The translations under genes and the position numbers were made by a program. This document shows positions 45,792 to 56,617 of a stretch of 64,000 nt of DNA, one piece after another; the stretch's first letter is position 1; each line of letters begins with the position of its first letter. The DNA is from Streptomyces sp. Root1304. GTDB lineage: Bacteria; Actinomycetota; Actinomycetes; Streptomycetales; Streptomycetaceae. Location: assembly GCF_001426405.1 (NCBI RefSeq), contig NZ_LMEP01000012.1, positions 77,948-141,947 on the forward strand. The letters are read 5' to 3'. The notes beneath the pieces were generated by a model that worked only from the letters and a program-made list of their open reading frames with translations, was not told where the DNA came from and did not search any database.

Positions 45792-46220
45792 ATGCTGACC
45801 ATCACCCGGGCCCTGTACGACCAGATCGTGGAACACTCCCGCGCGGACCACCCCGACGAGGCCTGCGGCGTGGTCGCGGGCCCGGTCGGCAGCGGCCGCC
45901 CCGAGCGGTTCATCCCGATGCTGAACGCCGCCCGTTCGCCCACCTTCTACGAGTTCGACTCCGCGGACCTGCTCAAGCTCTACCGCGACATGGACGACCG
46001 GGACGAGGAGCCCGTCATCGTCTACCACTCGCACACCGCGACCGAGGCCTACCCGTCCCGTACGGACATCTCCTACGCGAACGAGCCGGGCGCCCACTAC
46101 GTCCTCGTCTCCACCGCCGACGCAGACGGCGCCGGCCCCTTCCAGTTCCGCTCCTTCGGCATCGTCGAGGGCGTCGTGACCGAGGAGGACGTGAAGGTCG
46201 TCGAGGAGTACGACGCCTGA
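45792..46220 (+). CDS. mec: JAMM/Mov34 metallopeptidase (Mec-like CysO-cysteine hydrolase)
   Basis: A 142-residue zinc metallopeptidase. JAMM residues are complete: E23 in HPDEACGVV, H79 and H81 in YHSHTATEAYPS, S89 and D92. In M. tuberculosis the Mec homologue cuts cysteine from the CysO C-terminus and is encoded directly before cysO and cysM. Here those two genes follow, but 3.1 kb later, after a cobalamin transport operon. The same enzyme may also trim the two residues beyond Gly-Gly in this CysO. ATG 45792 directly follows the permease terminator region. Confidence 0.88.
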   Translation: MLTITRALYDQIVEHSRADHPDEACGVVAGPVGSGRPERFIPMLNAARSPTFYEFDSADLLKLYRDMDDRDEEPVIVYHSHTATEAYPSRTDISYANEPGAHYVLVSTADADGAGPFQFRSFGIVEGVVTEEDVKVVEEYDA

Positions 46221-46240
46221 GAGACTGACCGGGACCAACG

Positions 46241-46336
46241 GGCGGCAGGACCCAGGAAGCCGGTGCGAATCCGGCACGGTCCCGCCACTGTGACCGCCTC
46301 CTCGGGGAGGCGGAAGCCAGGAACTGGCCTGCCGCC
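46241..46336 (+). ncRNA. cobalamin riboswitch
   Basis: P1 pairs GGCGGCAGG (46241-46249) perfectly with CCTGCCGCC (46328-46336). Between them are the conserved AGCCGGTGCGAATCCGGC element and the B12 box GCCACTGTGACC, then AAGCCAGGAACTGGCC. It precedes a BtuFCD-type ABC importer, so cobalamin should shut this operon off. The downstream GGAGGAGG ribosome site (46369 on) could be sequestered. Confidence 0.93.
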
Positions 46337-46388
46337 TTCTCAGCACCGATCGGGGACGTGGAAATCCCCGGAGGAGGCACGTTCCGTC

Positions 46389-47390
46389 ATGCCCAGGCCC
46401 CGTCGCGCCCGGCTCCGCACCCCCTGGTCCCGCCGCACCCTGCTGCCCGCCGCGGCCCTGCTCCCGCTCCTCGCCGCCTGCTCGGCCCCCGCGGCGCAGA
46501 GCCCCGCCGCGAAGCCCGCCCCGGGGTTCCCGTACACCGTCACCAACTGCGGTGTGAAGACGACCTACCAGGCCCCGCCCAGGCGCGCGGTCACCATGAA
46601 CCAGCACGTCACCGAGATCATGCTCGCCCTCGGCCTGGAGAAGTCGCTCGTCGGCACCGCCTACCTCGACGACGCGATCCTCCCCGCGTACAAGAAGGCC
46701 TACGACACGGTCCCGGTCCTCGCGAAGGAGTACCCCTCCAAGGAGGCCCTGCTCGCTGCGAACCCCGACTTCGTGTACGGCGGTTACTCCTCCGCCTTCG
46801 CCGCCAAGGACGGCCGGAGCCGGGACGACCTGAAGCGCTCCGGCATCGACACCCGGCTCGACACCGAGTACTGCCCCTCCGGTTCGACCTCCGTCGACGA
46901 CCTCTACCGCGAAGTCCGCGAGACCGGCCGGACCTTCGGCGTCCCCGACCGGGCCGAGGCCTGGATCCGCGGGGCCCGCGCGACCCTCGACGCCACCGCG
47001 AAGCGGCTCGCGGGCGTCGAGCCGGTCTCCGTCCTCGTCTACGACAGCGGCGACAAGACCGCGTTCACCGCGGGCGGCAAGGGCATCGGCAACGAACTCA
47101 TCACCCGCGCCGGCGGCCGGAACGTCTTCGCCGACCTCGACAAGCCCTTCGGCGACGCCACCTGGGAACAGGTCGTGGCCCGCGCGCCCGAGGTCGTCGT
47201 CATCTACGACTACGGCTCCACCACCGTCGAACAGAAGAAGAAGCGGCTCCTGGACGACCCGGCCCTGAAGGACGTCCCCGCGATCAGGAACCGCCGCTTC
47301 GCCGTCATGCCGCTCTCGGACACGGTCCTCGGCGTCCGCGTCCCCGCGGCCGTCGGCAAGCTGGCCGCCCAGCTCCACCCCGCACGATGA
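46389..47390 (+). CDS. ABC transporter substrate-binding lipoprotein (BtuF-like)
   Basis: A 333-residue lipoprotein precursor with a long basic head (PRPRRARLRTPWSRR), hydrophobic core and lipobox LAAC (C31). The mature domain is a class III binding fold (FecB/BtuF type) with TMNQHVTEIMLALGLEKSLVGTAY near the start of lobe 1 and TRAGGRNVFADLDKPFGDATWEQVV in lobe 2. The cobalamin riboswitch upstream identifies the ligand as vitamin B12 or a cobinamide; by sequence alone a siderophore binder would be possible. Its stop overlaps the permease start (ATGA). Confidence 0.85.
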   Translation: MPRPRRARLRTPWSRRTLLPAAALLPLLAACSAPAAQSPAAKPAPGFPYTVTNCGVKTTYQAPPRRAVTMNQHVTEIMLALGLEKSLVGTAYLDDAILPAYKKAYDTVPVLAKEYPSKEALLAANPDFVYGGYSSAFAAKDGRSRDDLKRSGIDTRLDTEYCPSGSTSVDDLYREVRETGRTFGVPDRAEAWIRGARATLDATAKRLAGVEPVSVLVYDSGDKTAFTAGGKGIGNELITRAGGRNVFADLDKPFGDATWEQVVARAPEVVVIYDYGSTTVEQKKKRLLDDPALKDVPAIRNRRFAVMPLSDTVLGVRVPAAVGKLAAQLHPAR

Positions 47391-48472
47391 GCACCGCCGT
47401 CCGCGCGCCCGTGACCCCGGCGCCCGTCCTGCCCCCCGCCCCCGCCCGCCCCCTCCGGTACGCCCTCGTCGTCACCGGCCTCCTCCTCGCCCTGGCCGCC
47501 GCCGCGCTCGCCTCGCTGGCCCTCGGCTCCGTCCGCGTCCCGCCCGGCCAGGTGCTCGACGCCCTCACCGGGCGCGCCGGGCCCTCCCCGTACCGGACGA
47601 TCGTCCTCGACGTACGGCTGCCCCGGGTCCTGCTCGGCGCGGTCGTCGGCGCCGGGCTCGCCGTCGTCGGCGCCGTCCTCCAGGCCCTCGTCCGCAACCG
47701 GCTCGCCGACCCCTTCCTCCTCGGGATCTCCTCCGGCGCCTCCGCCGGCGCCGTCCTCGTCCTGGTCCTGGGCGGGGGAGCGGGCCTCGTCGGCGGGGTG
47801 ACCACCACCGTCGCCCTGCCCGCCGGGGCCTTCGCCGGCGCCCTGCTCGCCCTCGTCCTGGTCTACGGGCTCGCCCGCCGCGGCGGCACCATGACCGGCG
47901 CCCGGCTCGTCCTCGCCGGGGTCGCCGTCTCCTACATCCTGTCCGCGCTCGCCACCCTGCTCCTGGTCGTCGCCGGACGCCCCGAACAGTTCCAGGAGGC
48001 CATGTTCTGGTCCCTCGGCGGCCTCGGCAGCGCCCGCTGGGACACCCTCGCCCTGCCCGCCGCCGTCCTCGCCCTCGGCGTCGGCGTCCTCCTCACCCTC
48101 GCCCGCCCGCTCGACCTGCTCCTCGTCGGCGAGGAGGGCGCCACCGTCCTCGGCCTGGACACCGCCCGCTTCCGCGCCGCCGTCTTCGTCCTCGCCTCCC
48201 TCGTCACCGCCGTCATGGTCGCCGCGAGCGGCGCCGTCGGCTTCGTCGGCCTGATGGCCCCGCACGCCGCCCGGCTCGCGGTCGGCGCCCCGCACCGCCG
48301 CCTCCTCCCGGTCGCCGCGCTCGGCGGCGCCCTCGCCCTGGTCCTCGCCGACCTCGCCGCCCGGACCGTCGCCGCACCCCAGGACATCCCCGTCGGCGTC
48401 CTCACCGCGCTCACCGGCGGCCCGTTCTTCCTCTGGCTGATGCGCCGCCGCCCGGACGGAGCCGCCCCGTGA
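47387..48472 (+). CDS. ABC transporter permease, FecCD/BtuC family
   Basis: A 361-residue permease with about ten helices. Diagnostic blocks are DVRLPRVLLGAVVGAGLAVVGAVLQALVRNRLADPFLLGISSGA and GFVGLMAPHAARL with the L-loop that docks the ATPase. Starts inside the BtuF-like stop (ATGA) and overlaps the ATPase start (GTGA), so the three subunits are translationally coupled. Probably forms the cobalamin importer pore. Confidence 0.9.
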   Translation: MSTAVRAPVTPAPVLPPAPARPLRYALVVTGLLLALAAAALASLALGSVRVPPGQVLDALTGRAGPSPYRTIVLDVRLPRVLLGAVVGAGLAVVGAVLQALVRNRLADPFLLGISSGASAGAVLVLVLGGGAGLVGGVTTTVALPAGAFAGALLALVLVYGLARRGGTMTGARLVLAGVAVSYILSALATLLLVVAGRPEQFQEAMFWSLGGLGSARWDTLALPAAVLALGVGVLLTLARPLDLLLVGEEGATVLGLDTARFRAAVFVLASLVTAVMVAASGAVGFVGLMAPHAARLAVGAPHRRLLPVAALGGALALVLADLAARTVAAPQDIPVGVLTALTGGPFFLWLMRRRPDGAAP

Positions 48473-49254
48473 CCGAACTGCGCCTGCACGGGCTCTCGTA
48501 CGAGGACCGGCTCCGCGGCGCCGACCTCACCGTCCGCCCCGGCGAGACCGTCGGCCTCATCGGCCCCAACGGCAGCGGCAAGACCACCCTCCTGCGCTGC
48601 GTCTACGGCACCCTCGTCCCCACCTCCGGACGCGCCCTCCTCGACGGCGACGACCTCCACGCCCTCGGGCCGAAGGCCCGCGCCCGCCGTGTCGCCACCG
48701 TCCCGCAGGACAGCGCCACCGAGTTCGAGCTCACCGTCCGCGAGCTGGTCGCCCTCGGCCGCTCCCCGCACAAACGGTTCTGGGAGGGGGACACCGGCGC
48801 CGACCGCGGGCGCGCCGGGGCCGCCCTCGCCCGGGTGGGCCTCGCGGAGCTGGCCGACCGCCCGTACCCCACCCTCTCCGGCGGCGAACGCCAGCGCGCC
48901 CTGGTCGCCCGCGCCCTCGTCCAGGACCCGGACCTGCTCGTCCTCGACGAGCCGACCAACCACCTGGACATCCGGCACCAGCTCGACGTCCTCGCCCTCG
49001 TCAGGGAGCTGGGCACCACCAACCTGCTCGCGCTGCACGACCTCAACCTCGCGGGGGCGTACTGCGACCGCCTCTACGTCCTGGAGCGCGGCCGGGTGGT
49101 CACCGGCGGCACCCCCGACGAGGTCCTCACCCCCGCCCTCCTGGAGGCCGTCTACGGGGTGGACGCCGAGGTCATCCCGCACCCCAGGACCGGCCGCCCG
49201 ACCGTCCTCTACCAGCACCGTCCGGCAGGCGGGCAGGAATCATCCACCATGTGA
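48469..49254 (+). CDS. ABC transporter ATP-binding protein (BtuD-like)
   Basis: A 261-residue ATPase: Walker A GPNGSGKTTLL, Q-loop VPQDSATEFE, signature LSGGERQRALVARAL, Walker B LLVLDEPTNHLD and H-loop ALHDLNLA. Belongs to the FecE/BtuD class importing iron complexes or B12. GTG 48469 overlaps the permease stop. Last gene of the riboswitch-controlled operon; cysO follows ~250 bp later with its own leader. Confidence 0.92.
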   Translation: MTELRLHGLSYEDRLRGADLTVRPGETVGLIGPNGSGKTTLLRCVYGTLVPTSGRALLDGDDLHALGPKARARRVATVPQDSATEFELTVRELVALGRSPHKRFWEGDTGADRGRAGAALARVGLAELADRPYPTLSGGERQRALVARALVQDPDLLVLDEPTNHLDIRHQLDVLALVRELGTTNLLALHDLNLAGAYCDRLYVLERGRVVTGGTPDEVLTPALLEAVYGVDAEVIPHPRTGRPTVLYQHRPAGGQESSTM

Positions 49255-49298
49255 GATCACATTCCGGAACCCGGACCGGGAATCGATACGATGAGCCC

Positions 49299-50742
<1,444 letters not shown>

Positions 50743-50765
50743 GGCCACCTCACGGCTTCACGGCT

Positions 50766-51254
50766 CTAGCGCGCCAGATGGCGGACCTGGTCCCACACGA
50801 CCGGGTCCGCCGTTCCCACTCTGCGGCGGAAGTCCGTCACCGGGACCTCCCGCAGCTCGTCCGTCTCCAGGAAGCTCGGCCGCCCCTGCGCGTCGCCCAC
50901 CGCCCCCGGCGGCAGCGCGATCACCCCGGGCCGCTCGTCGTGGTACTTGCTGGTGATCTTGGCGACCAGCGCCCGGTCACCCCGCAGCGACAGCACCAGA
51001 CACGGCCGGTCCTTCGAACCGGGCCCGTCCTCGAACGGCACCTCGGCCCACCAGATCTCCGTCGGCCTCGGCAGCCGCGCCGGAGCCTTCCGCGGCCCCG
51101 AAGGCGCGCGCGGGGGACGGCCCGGCGGCCGCGTCCGCCCCGAGGGGCGCCGCCCCTCCGGCCGGCGCGACGAACGCTTCCGTCCGTCGGCGAGCGCCAC
51201 GACCAGCGCGATCACCACGACCGCGACCAGCGCGGGCCACCATGACGTGTCCAT
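50766..51254 (-). CDS. membrane-anchored PemK/MazF-like protein
   Basis: A 162-residue protein with one N-terminal transmembrane helix (about 5-22), a ~35-residue Arg/Pro-rich linker and a C-terminal MazF/PemK-fold domain beginning PTEIWWAEVPFEDGPGSKDRPCLVLS and including VAKITSKYHDE. The Trp/Glu start and the R-P-x-L-V-L strand are typical of MazF-family endoribonucleases. No antitoxin gene is adjacent and the membrane tether is unusual, so it may be a non-toxic or surface-confined member. Convergent with cysM and divergent from the MBL-fold gene. Catalytic competence cannot be judged by eye. Confidence 0.72.
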   Translation of the reverse strand: MDTSWWPALVAVVVIALVVALADGRKRSSRRPEGRRPSGRTRPPGRPPRAPSGPRKAPARLPRPTEIWWAEVPFEDGPGSKDRPCLVLSLRGDRALVAKITSKYHDERPGVIALPPGAVGDAQGRPSFLETDELREVPVTDFRRRVGTADPVVWDQVRHLAR

Positions 51255-51455
51255 ACCTCAAGACGGTACCGGCGAGCCGCCGACTCCGCCGACGCGCCCC
51301 GCCATCCATCCGAACCGGTGACAGAGCCCGTGAGTTCGCCCACAACGGGCCACCACGAAGGAGCGACAGACCCAGGTGCGCCTTACGCTCGACTGACCGC
51401 ACAGCCCCCCTTCCCCAGCGCGCTTTCCGTATCCGTCCACGGAGGTTCACGCTCC

Positions 51456-52208
51456 ATGAAGCTCACCGTCGTCGGCTGCTCCGGGTCGTTCCCGTCCGCG
51501 GATTCGGCCTGTTCGAGCTACCTCGTCGAGGCCGACGGCTTCCGGCTGCTCCTCGACATGGGCAACGGCGCCCTCGGCGAGCTGCAGCGACACATCGGTC
51601 TGTACGACCTCGACGCGATCTTCCTCAGCCATCTGCACGCCGACCACTGCATCGACATGTGCGGGTACTTCGTCGCCCGCTACTACCGGCACGAGGGCGG
51701 GCGCTGCGACGCGATCCCCGTCTACGCGCCGGAGGGTGCCGAGCAGCGGCTGACCACGGCGTACGCGGACACCCCGTCGCCCACGTCGATGAGCGAGGTC
51801 TTCGACTTCCACACCCTGAAGTCGGGCGTCTTCGAGATCGGCCCGTTCTCCGTGCGGACGGAGAAGGTGTGCCATCCGGTCGAGGCGTACGGCATCCGGG
51901 TCGAGCACGGGGGCCGCTCGCTCACGTATTCAGGGGACACCGGGACCTGCGAGGCGCTGCACGAGCTGGCCGAGGGCACCGACCTCTTCCTCTGCGAGGC
52001 CTCCTTCACCCACGGCAAGGAGGACGTTCCGGCCCTCCACCTCAACGGCCGCGAGGCGGGGGCGGAGGCGGCCCGCTCCTCGGTGGGCCGGCTCGTCCTC
52101 ACCCACATTCCGCCGTGGACCGACGGCGAACGGAACCTGGCGGACGCGCGCGCGGTGTACTCGGGCCCTTCGGAGCTGGCGCGGCCGGGCGCGGTCTACG
52201 AGATCTGA
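51456..52208 (+). CDS. MBL-fold metallohydrolase
   Basis: A 250-residue metallo-beta-lactamase-fold protein. The zinc motif is SHLHADHC (H-x-H-x-D-H), with SGDTGTCEAL supplying the bridging Asp and a C-terminal LTHIPPW His. This layout (TVVGCSGSFPSADSACSSYLV start) resembles the RNase Z/ElaC-like branch, but the exosite arm of tRNase Z is missing. ATG 51456 has GGAGG eleven bases upstream; an upstream open frame from 51318 is unlikely. Substrate unknown. A strong terminator follows. Confidence 0.87.
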   Translation: MKLTVVGCSGSFPSADSACSSYLVEADGFRLLLDMGNGALGELQRHIGLYDLDAIFLSHLHADHCIDMCGYFVARYYRHEGGRCDAIPVYAPEGAEQRLTTAYADTPSPTSMSEVFDFHTLKSGVFEIGPFSVRTEKVCHPVEAYGIRVEHGGRSLTYSGDTGTCEALHELAEGTDLFLCEASFTHGKEDVPALHLNGREAGAEAARSSVGRLVLTHIPPWTDGERNLADARAVYSGPSELARPGAVYEI

Positions 52209-52228
52209 GCTTCCGTACGCACATGGGG

Positions 52229-52266
52229 AAGGCCCCGGAACCTGGACGGTTCCGGGGCCTTTCCTT
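52229..52266. terminator. bidirectional terminator, MBL hydrolase / nagE2
   Basis: Perfect 14-bp stem AAGGCCCCGGAACC/GGTTCCGGGGCCTT around TGGAC, then TCCTT, between convergent genes. Confidence 0.75.
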
Positions 52267-52280
52267 CGTGCGGGCGGGGC

Positions 52281-53546
52281 TCACGCCTTGGTGAGGTCCT
52301 CGAGCTCCTCGTCGGACTCGCGGCCCGGCGTCGGGAGGTTGAACTTGGTGATCGCGAAGCGGAAGACCACGTAGTAGATCGCCGCGAAGACGAGACCGAT
52401 CGGGATGATCAGCCAGGGCTTGGTCGCGAGGTTCCAGTTCAGGCCGTAGTCGATCAGGCCGGCGGAGAACGTGAAGCCCGTGTGGACACCGAACGCCCAG
52501 GTGACGGCCATCGAGATGGCGGTCAGGACCGCGTGGATCGCGTACAGGACCGGCGCGATGAACATGAACGTGAACTCGATCGGCTCCGTGATGCCGGTGA
52601 CGAAGGAGGTCAGCGCGAGGGAGACCATCATGCCCATCACGGCCTTGCGGCGCTCGGGGCGAGCGGCGTGGGCGATGGCGATGGCGGCGGCCGGGAGGCC
52701 GAACATCATGATCGGGAAGAAGCCCGACATGAACTGACCGGCGGTCGGGTCGTTCGCGAAGAAGCGGGACAGGTCGCCGTGGACGACGTCGCCGGCGGCG
52801 TTCGTGAAGTCGCCGATCTGGAACCAGGCGACCGAGTTCACGAACTGGTGCATGCCGACCGGGATCAGCGCGCGGTTGATGAGGCCGAAGAGGCCGGCGC
52901 CACCGGCGCCGAGGCCGGTCATCCACTCGCCGAAGCTGGAGATGCCCTCACCGATGGGCTCCCAGACCAGACCGAAGATCACACCGACGGCGGTGCCGAC
53001 GAAGGCCATGATGATCGGGACGAGACGGCGGCCGTTGAAGAAGCCGAGCCACTCGACCAGCTGCTTGCGGTGGTAGCGCTGCCACAGGACGGCGGCGAGC
53101 AGGCCCATGATGATGCCGCCGAGGACGCCGGGGTTGTTGTACGTCGCGGCGACGTCGACGCCCTTGTTGGCGGTCGTGTTGACGACGGCGTCGGTGATCG
53201 GGAAGGCCTTCAGCACGTTGCTGTAGACCAGGAAGCCGACGAGCGCGGCCAGGGCGGTGGAGCCGTCCGCCTTCTTGGCGAAGCCGATGGCGACACCGAT
53301 GCAGAAGAGCAGGGGCAGGTTGTCGAAGACCGCGCCGCCGGCCGTGGCGAACACGGAGGCGACCTTGTCCCATCCGAGCCCGTCGGCGCCGAAGACGTCG
53401 GGCTGGCCGAGACGGAGCAAGATACCCGCGGCCGGCAGAACGGCGATCGGCAGCTGCAGGCTGCGACCGACCTTCTGCAGGCCCTGGAACAGGCCGGATC
53501 CGCGCTTCTTCGCGGGAGCGGCGGCCTGGGCGGTGGCCGTACTCAT
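52281..53546 (-). CDS. nagE2: N-acetylglucosamine PTS permease IIC (NagE2)
   Basis: A 421-residue IIC component of the glucose-superfamily PTS: GLFQGLQKVGRSLQLPIAVLPAAGILLRLG start, about ten helices, and the conserved MMFGLPAAAIA and FVTGITEPIEF substrate blocks. No IIB or IIA domain is fused; IIB is the separate nagF gene. In S. coelicolor NagE2 is the main GlcNAc permease. ATG 53546 has GGAGGAAG five bases upstream. It is 70% or more similar to the next gene by eye, a tandem duplicate. Three dre-like sites lie 73-119 bp upstream, so DasR repression with relief by GlcN-6-P is expected. Confidence 0.92.
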   Translation of the reverse strand: MSTATAQAAAPAKKRGSGLFQGLQKVGRSLQLPIAVLPAAGILLRLGQPDVFGADGLGWDKVASVFATAGGAVFDNLPLLFCIGVAIGFAKKADGSTALAALVGFLVYSNVLKAFPITDAVVNTTANKGVDVAATYNNPGVLGGIIMGLLAAVLWQRYHRKQLVEWLGFFNGRRLVPIIMAFVGTAVGVIFGLVWEPIGEGISSFGEWMTGLGAGGAGLFGLINRALIPVGMHQFVNSVAWFQIGDFTNAAGDVVHGDLSRFFANDPTAGQFMSGFFPIMMFGLPAAAIAIAHAARPERRKAVMGMMVSLALTSFVTGITEPIEFTFMFIAPVLYAIHAVLTAISMAVTWAFGVHTGFTFSAGLIDYGLNWNLATKPWLIIPIGLVFAAIYYVVFRFAITKFNLPTPGRESDEELEDLTKA

Positions 53547-53618
53547 CAACTTCCTCCAGAAAGGCAAGGCGCCGCCAGAGGACAGTGAAAGTGGGGACGG
53601 CGACGTCTCGTGGAACGC

Positions 53619-53634
53619 GGTGGTCTGGACCGCG
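53619..53634 (-). promoter_or_regulatory. weak dre-like site upstream of nagE2
   Basis: GGTGGTCTGGACCGCG resembles the DasR consensus TGGTCTAGACCA with the last position changed. Confidence 0.45.
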
Positions 53635-53648
53635 TGGTCTACACCAAT
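53633..53648 (-). promoter_or_regulatory. dre site (DasR) upstream of nagE2
   Basis: CGTGGTCTACACCAAT contains core TGGTCTACACCA, one base off the DasR consensus TGGTCTAGACCA. Confidence 0.75.
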
Positions 53649-53649
53649 G

Positions 53650-53665
53650 AGTGGTGTAGACCAGT
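53650..53665 (-). promoter_or_regulatory. dre site (DasR) upstream of nagE2
   Basis: AGTGGTGTAGACCAGT, core TGGTGTAGACCA; 17 bp (under two helical turns) from the adjacent dre site, favouring cooperative binding. Confidence 0.78.
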
Positions 53666-53833
53666 TGTAGCACGTGAGACTTAGATAAGGAACCTGCGAA
53701 TTTTGTGTGCTCAGCCATAGGCGGAAATGCACGACAAAAGACCCCGGGACCGTCAGGTCCAGGGGCCTTGAGCGGGCCTTACGGGTGGGACGAAAGCCCC
53801 GTACCGGTCAGGCCTCGGAGGGTGCTCGCGGGG

Positions 53834-55135
53834 TCACTTGACGTTGTCCCGCTCCATCTCCTCCTCGATCTCCTCCGGCTCGCGGCCGGGGGTCGGGAGG
53901 TTGAACTTGATGATCGCGAACCTGAAGATCGCGTAGTAGACGACGGCGAAGGCGAGGCCGATCGGAATGATCAGCCAGGGCTTCGTCGCGAGGTTCCAGT
54001 TGATGACGTAGTCGATCAGGCCGGCCGAGAAGCTGAAGCCGTCCTTCACGCCGAGCGCCCAGGTCACCGCCATCGAGACACCCGTGAGCACGGCGTGGAT
54101 CGCGTACAGCAGCGGGGCGATGAAGAGGAACGAGTACTCCAGCGGCTCCGTGATGCCCGTGACGAACGAGGTCAGCGCCACCGACAGCATCAGACCGCCG
54201 ACCGCCTTGCGGCGGTGCGGCTTCGCGCAGTGGGTGATCGCGAGCGCCGCCGCCGGCAGCGCGAACATCATGATCGGGAAGAAGCCGGTCAGGAACTGGC
54301 CGGCGTTCGGGTCGCCCGCCAGGAACATGGGGATGTCGCCGTGGACGACCGAGCCGTCCGGCTTCTCGTAGGTGCCGAACTGGAACCAGATCGGCACGTT
54401 GAGGAACTGGTGCAGTCCGATGACGAGCAGCGCCCGGTTCGCCACGCCGAAGATGCCCGAGCCCCAGGCGTCGAGGCCGACCAGCCAGTCGCTGAAGTTC
54501 TCCAGGGCGTCGCCGATCGGCGGCCAGATCCACAGGCAGATCGCGGCGAACGCGATGGCCACGAAGGTCATGATGATCGGGACGAGACGGCGGCCGTTGA
54601 AGAAGCCCAGCCAGTCGACCAGCTTCGTCCGGTGGTAGCGCTGCCACAGGTACGCGGTGAGCAGGCCCATCACGATGCCGCCGAAGACACCGGGGTTCTG
54701 GTACGTGTAGCCCGCGAAGGAGTCGTCGACGCCGAGGCAGCCGCCGCCGATGTCCTTGGTGCCGGTCGGGCAGTCCTTCGGGAACTGACGCAGCACCGTG
54801 TAGTAGACGAGGAAGCCGACGACGGCCGCGAGCGCGGTCGAGCCGTCCGACTTCTTCGCCATGCCGATCGCGACGCCGATGCAGAAGAGGATCGGCAGGC
54901 CGAGGCTGCCGTCGAGGAGGGCGCCGCCCGCGCCCGCCATCACCTTGGCGACGTTGTCCCAGCCGAGACCCTCAGCGCCGAACACGTCCGGCTGGCCGAG
55001 CCGGTTGATGATGCCCGCGGCCGGCAGGACGGCGATGGGGAGCTGGAGACTGCGGCCCATCTTCTGCAGGCCCTGGAAGAGTCCGCCCCACATCGACTTC
55101 CTCGGCCGCGCCGCGGCGGCGCTGTCCGTACTCAT
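53834..55135 (-). CDS. nagE1: N-acetylglucosamine PTS permease IIC (NagE1)
   Basis: A 433-residue IIC component, paralogue of nagE2 with the same helix pattern and nearly identical blocks (LQLPIAVLPAAGII, FFNGRRLVPIIM, FVTGITEPLEY, LPTPGREPEE). It carries extra Cys residues and a 12-residue insertion (CPTGTKDIGGGC) absent from nagE2. ATG 55135 has GGGAGG upstream. It is divergent from nagF across 235 bp, sharing a dre site 48 bp before its start. In S. coelicolor nagE1 is the weaker, less used permease; the same may hold here. Confidence 0.9.
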   Translation of the reverse strand: MSTDSAAAARPRKSMWGGLFQGLQKMGRSLQLPIAVLPAAGIINRLGQPDVFGAEGLGWDNVAKVMAGAGGALLDGSLGLPILFCIGVAIGMAKKSDGSTALAAVVGFLVYYTVLRQFPKDCPTGTKDIGGGCLGVDDSFAGYTYQNPGVFGGIVMGLLTAYLWQRYHRTKLVDWLGFFNGRRLVPIIMTFVAIAFAAICLWIWPPIGDALENFSDWLVGLDAWGSGIFGVANRALLVIGLHQFLNVPIWFQFGTYEKPDGSVVHGDIPMFLAGDPNAGQFLTGFFPIMMFALPAAALAITHCAKPHRRKAVGGLMLSVALTSFVTGITEPLEYSFLFIAPLLYAIHAVLTGVSMAVTWALGVKDGFSFSAGLIDYVINWNLATKPWLIIPIGLAFAVVYYAIFRFAIIKFNLPTPGREPEEIEEEMERDNVK

Positions 55136-55182
55136 CGGCGTCCTCCCTGCCCGGAACAAGCCGGGTCCGCGTCTCGTTGCAG

Positions 55183-55198
55183 ACTGGTGTAGACCAGT
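55183..55198. promoter_or_regulatory. dre site (DasR) between nagE1 and nagF
   Basis: ACTGGTGTAGACCAGT, a near-perfect palindrome around TGGTGTAGACCA; 48 bp upstream of nagE1 and 173 bp upstream of nagF. Confidence 0.8.
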
Positions 55199-55370
55199 TG
55201 CGATAGGCTCCGGGAGCCCGCTGAGGACAGGCCGCCGGTGATCGTCATCATTCGGCAGAACGGCGGCACTCGCTCGCGAAGTTGGGCCAACCGTGGGTTA
55301 CCGTGACAAAGCGGACCGCAGGTGCGCCGAGATTCGCGTTCTCGCGAACGGAACGGACAGGGAGAAACAC

Positions 55371-55604
55371 ATGGCCACCAAGGCTGAGAAGATCGTCGCC
55401 GGGCTCGGCGGCATCAAGAACATCGAAGAGGTCGAGGGCTGCATCACCCGCCTGCGCACCGAGGTCGTGGACCCCGCCCTGGTCGACGAAGCCGCCCTGA
55501 AGGCCGCCGGCGCCCACGGCGTCGTCAAGATGGGCACCGCGATCCAGGTCGTCATCGGCACCGACGCCGACCCGATCGCCGCCGACATCGAAGACATGAT
55601 GTGA
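55371..55604 (+). CDS. nagF: N-acetylglucosamine PTS IIB component (NagF)
   Basis: A 77-residue IIB protein, phosphate relay between EIIA (Crr, encoded elsewhere) and the IIC permeases. Phospho-accepting C24 lies in EEVEGCITRLR. Standard length for a free-standing GlcNAc IIB. ATG 55371 has GGGAGA seven bases upstream. Divergent from nagE1 under the shared dre site; a terminator follows. Confidence 0.93.
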   Translation: MATKAEKIVAGLGGIKNIEEVEGCITRLRTEVVDPALVDEAALKAAGAHGVVKMGTAIQVVIGTDADPIAADIEDMM

Positions 55605-55638
55605 GCGACTGACCCGCGTCGGTCGACTCGCGTCGGCC

Positions 55639-55672
55639 AAGGGCCCGTTCCGGCAGGGGAACGGGCCCTTCG
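55639..55672 (+). terminator. terminator after nagF
   Basis: Perfect 13-bp stem AAGGGCCCGTTCC (55639-55651) and GGAACGGGCCCTT (55658-55670), loop GGCAGG. The following 120 bp before rph hold imperfect repeats of a CGGCCC...CGCCGGGTCC unit and no gene. Confidence 0.65.
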
Positions 55673-55796
55673 TCATGCCCGGCACCCGGCCCCCTCGGGG
55701 ACGGGAACGGCCCTTCGCCGGGTCCCGCACCAGGGCCACTTCGCCGGGTCCGGCGACGGGGACGGCCCCCTCCCCGTATCCCGCTAGGCTCGTCCC

Positions 55797-56528
<732 letters not shown>

Positions 56529-56617
56529 CGGACGGCTGCGTCATGACGGGCGGGTACCCGGTACGATCCGGGCGCCCGCCCGTTCGCATGTCCGTACGTA
56601 TTGGGGGAGGACCCGCC

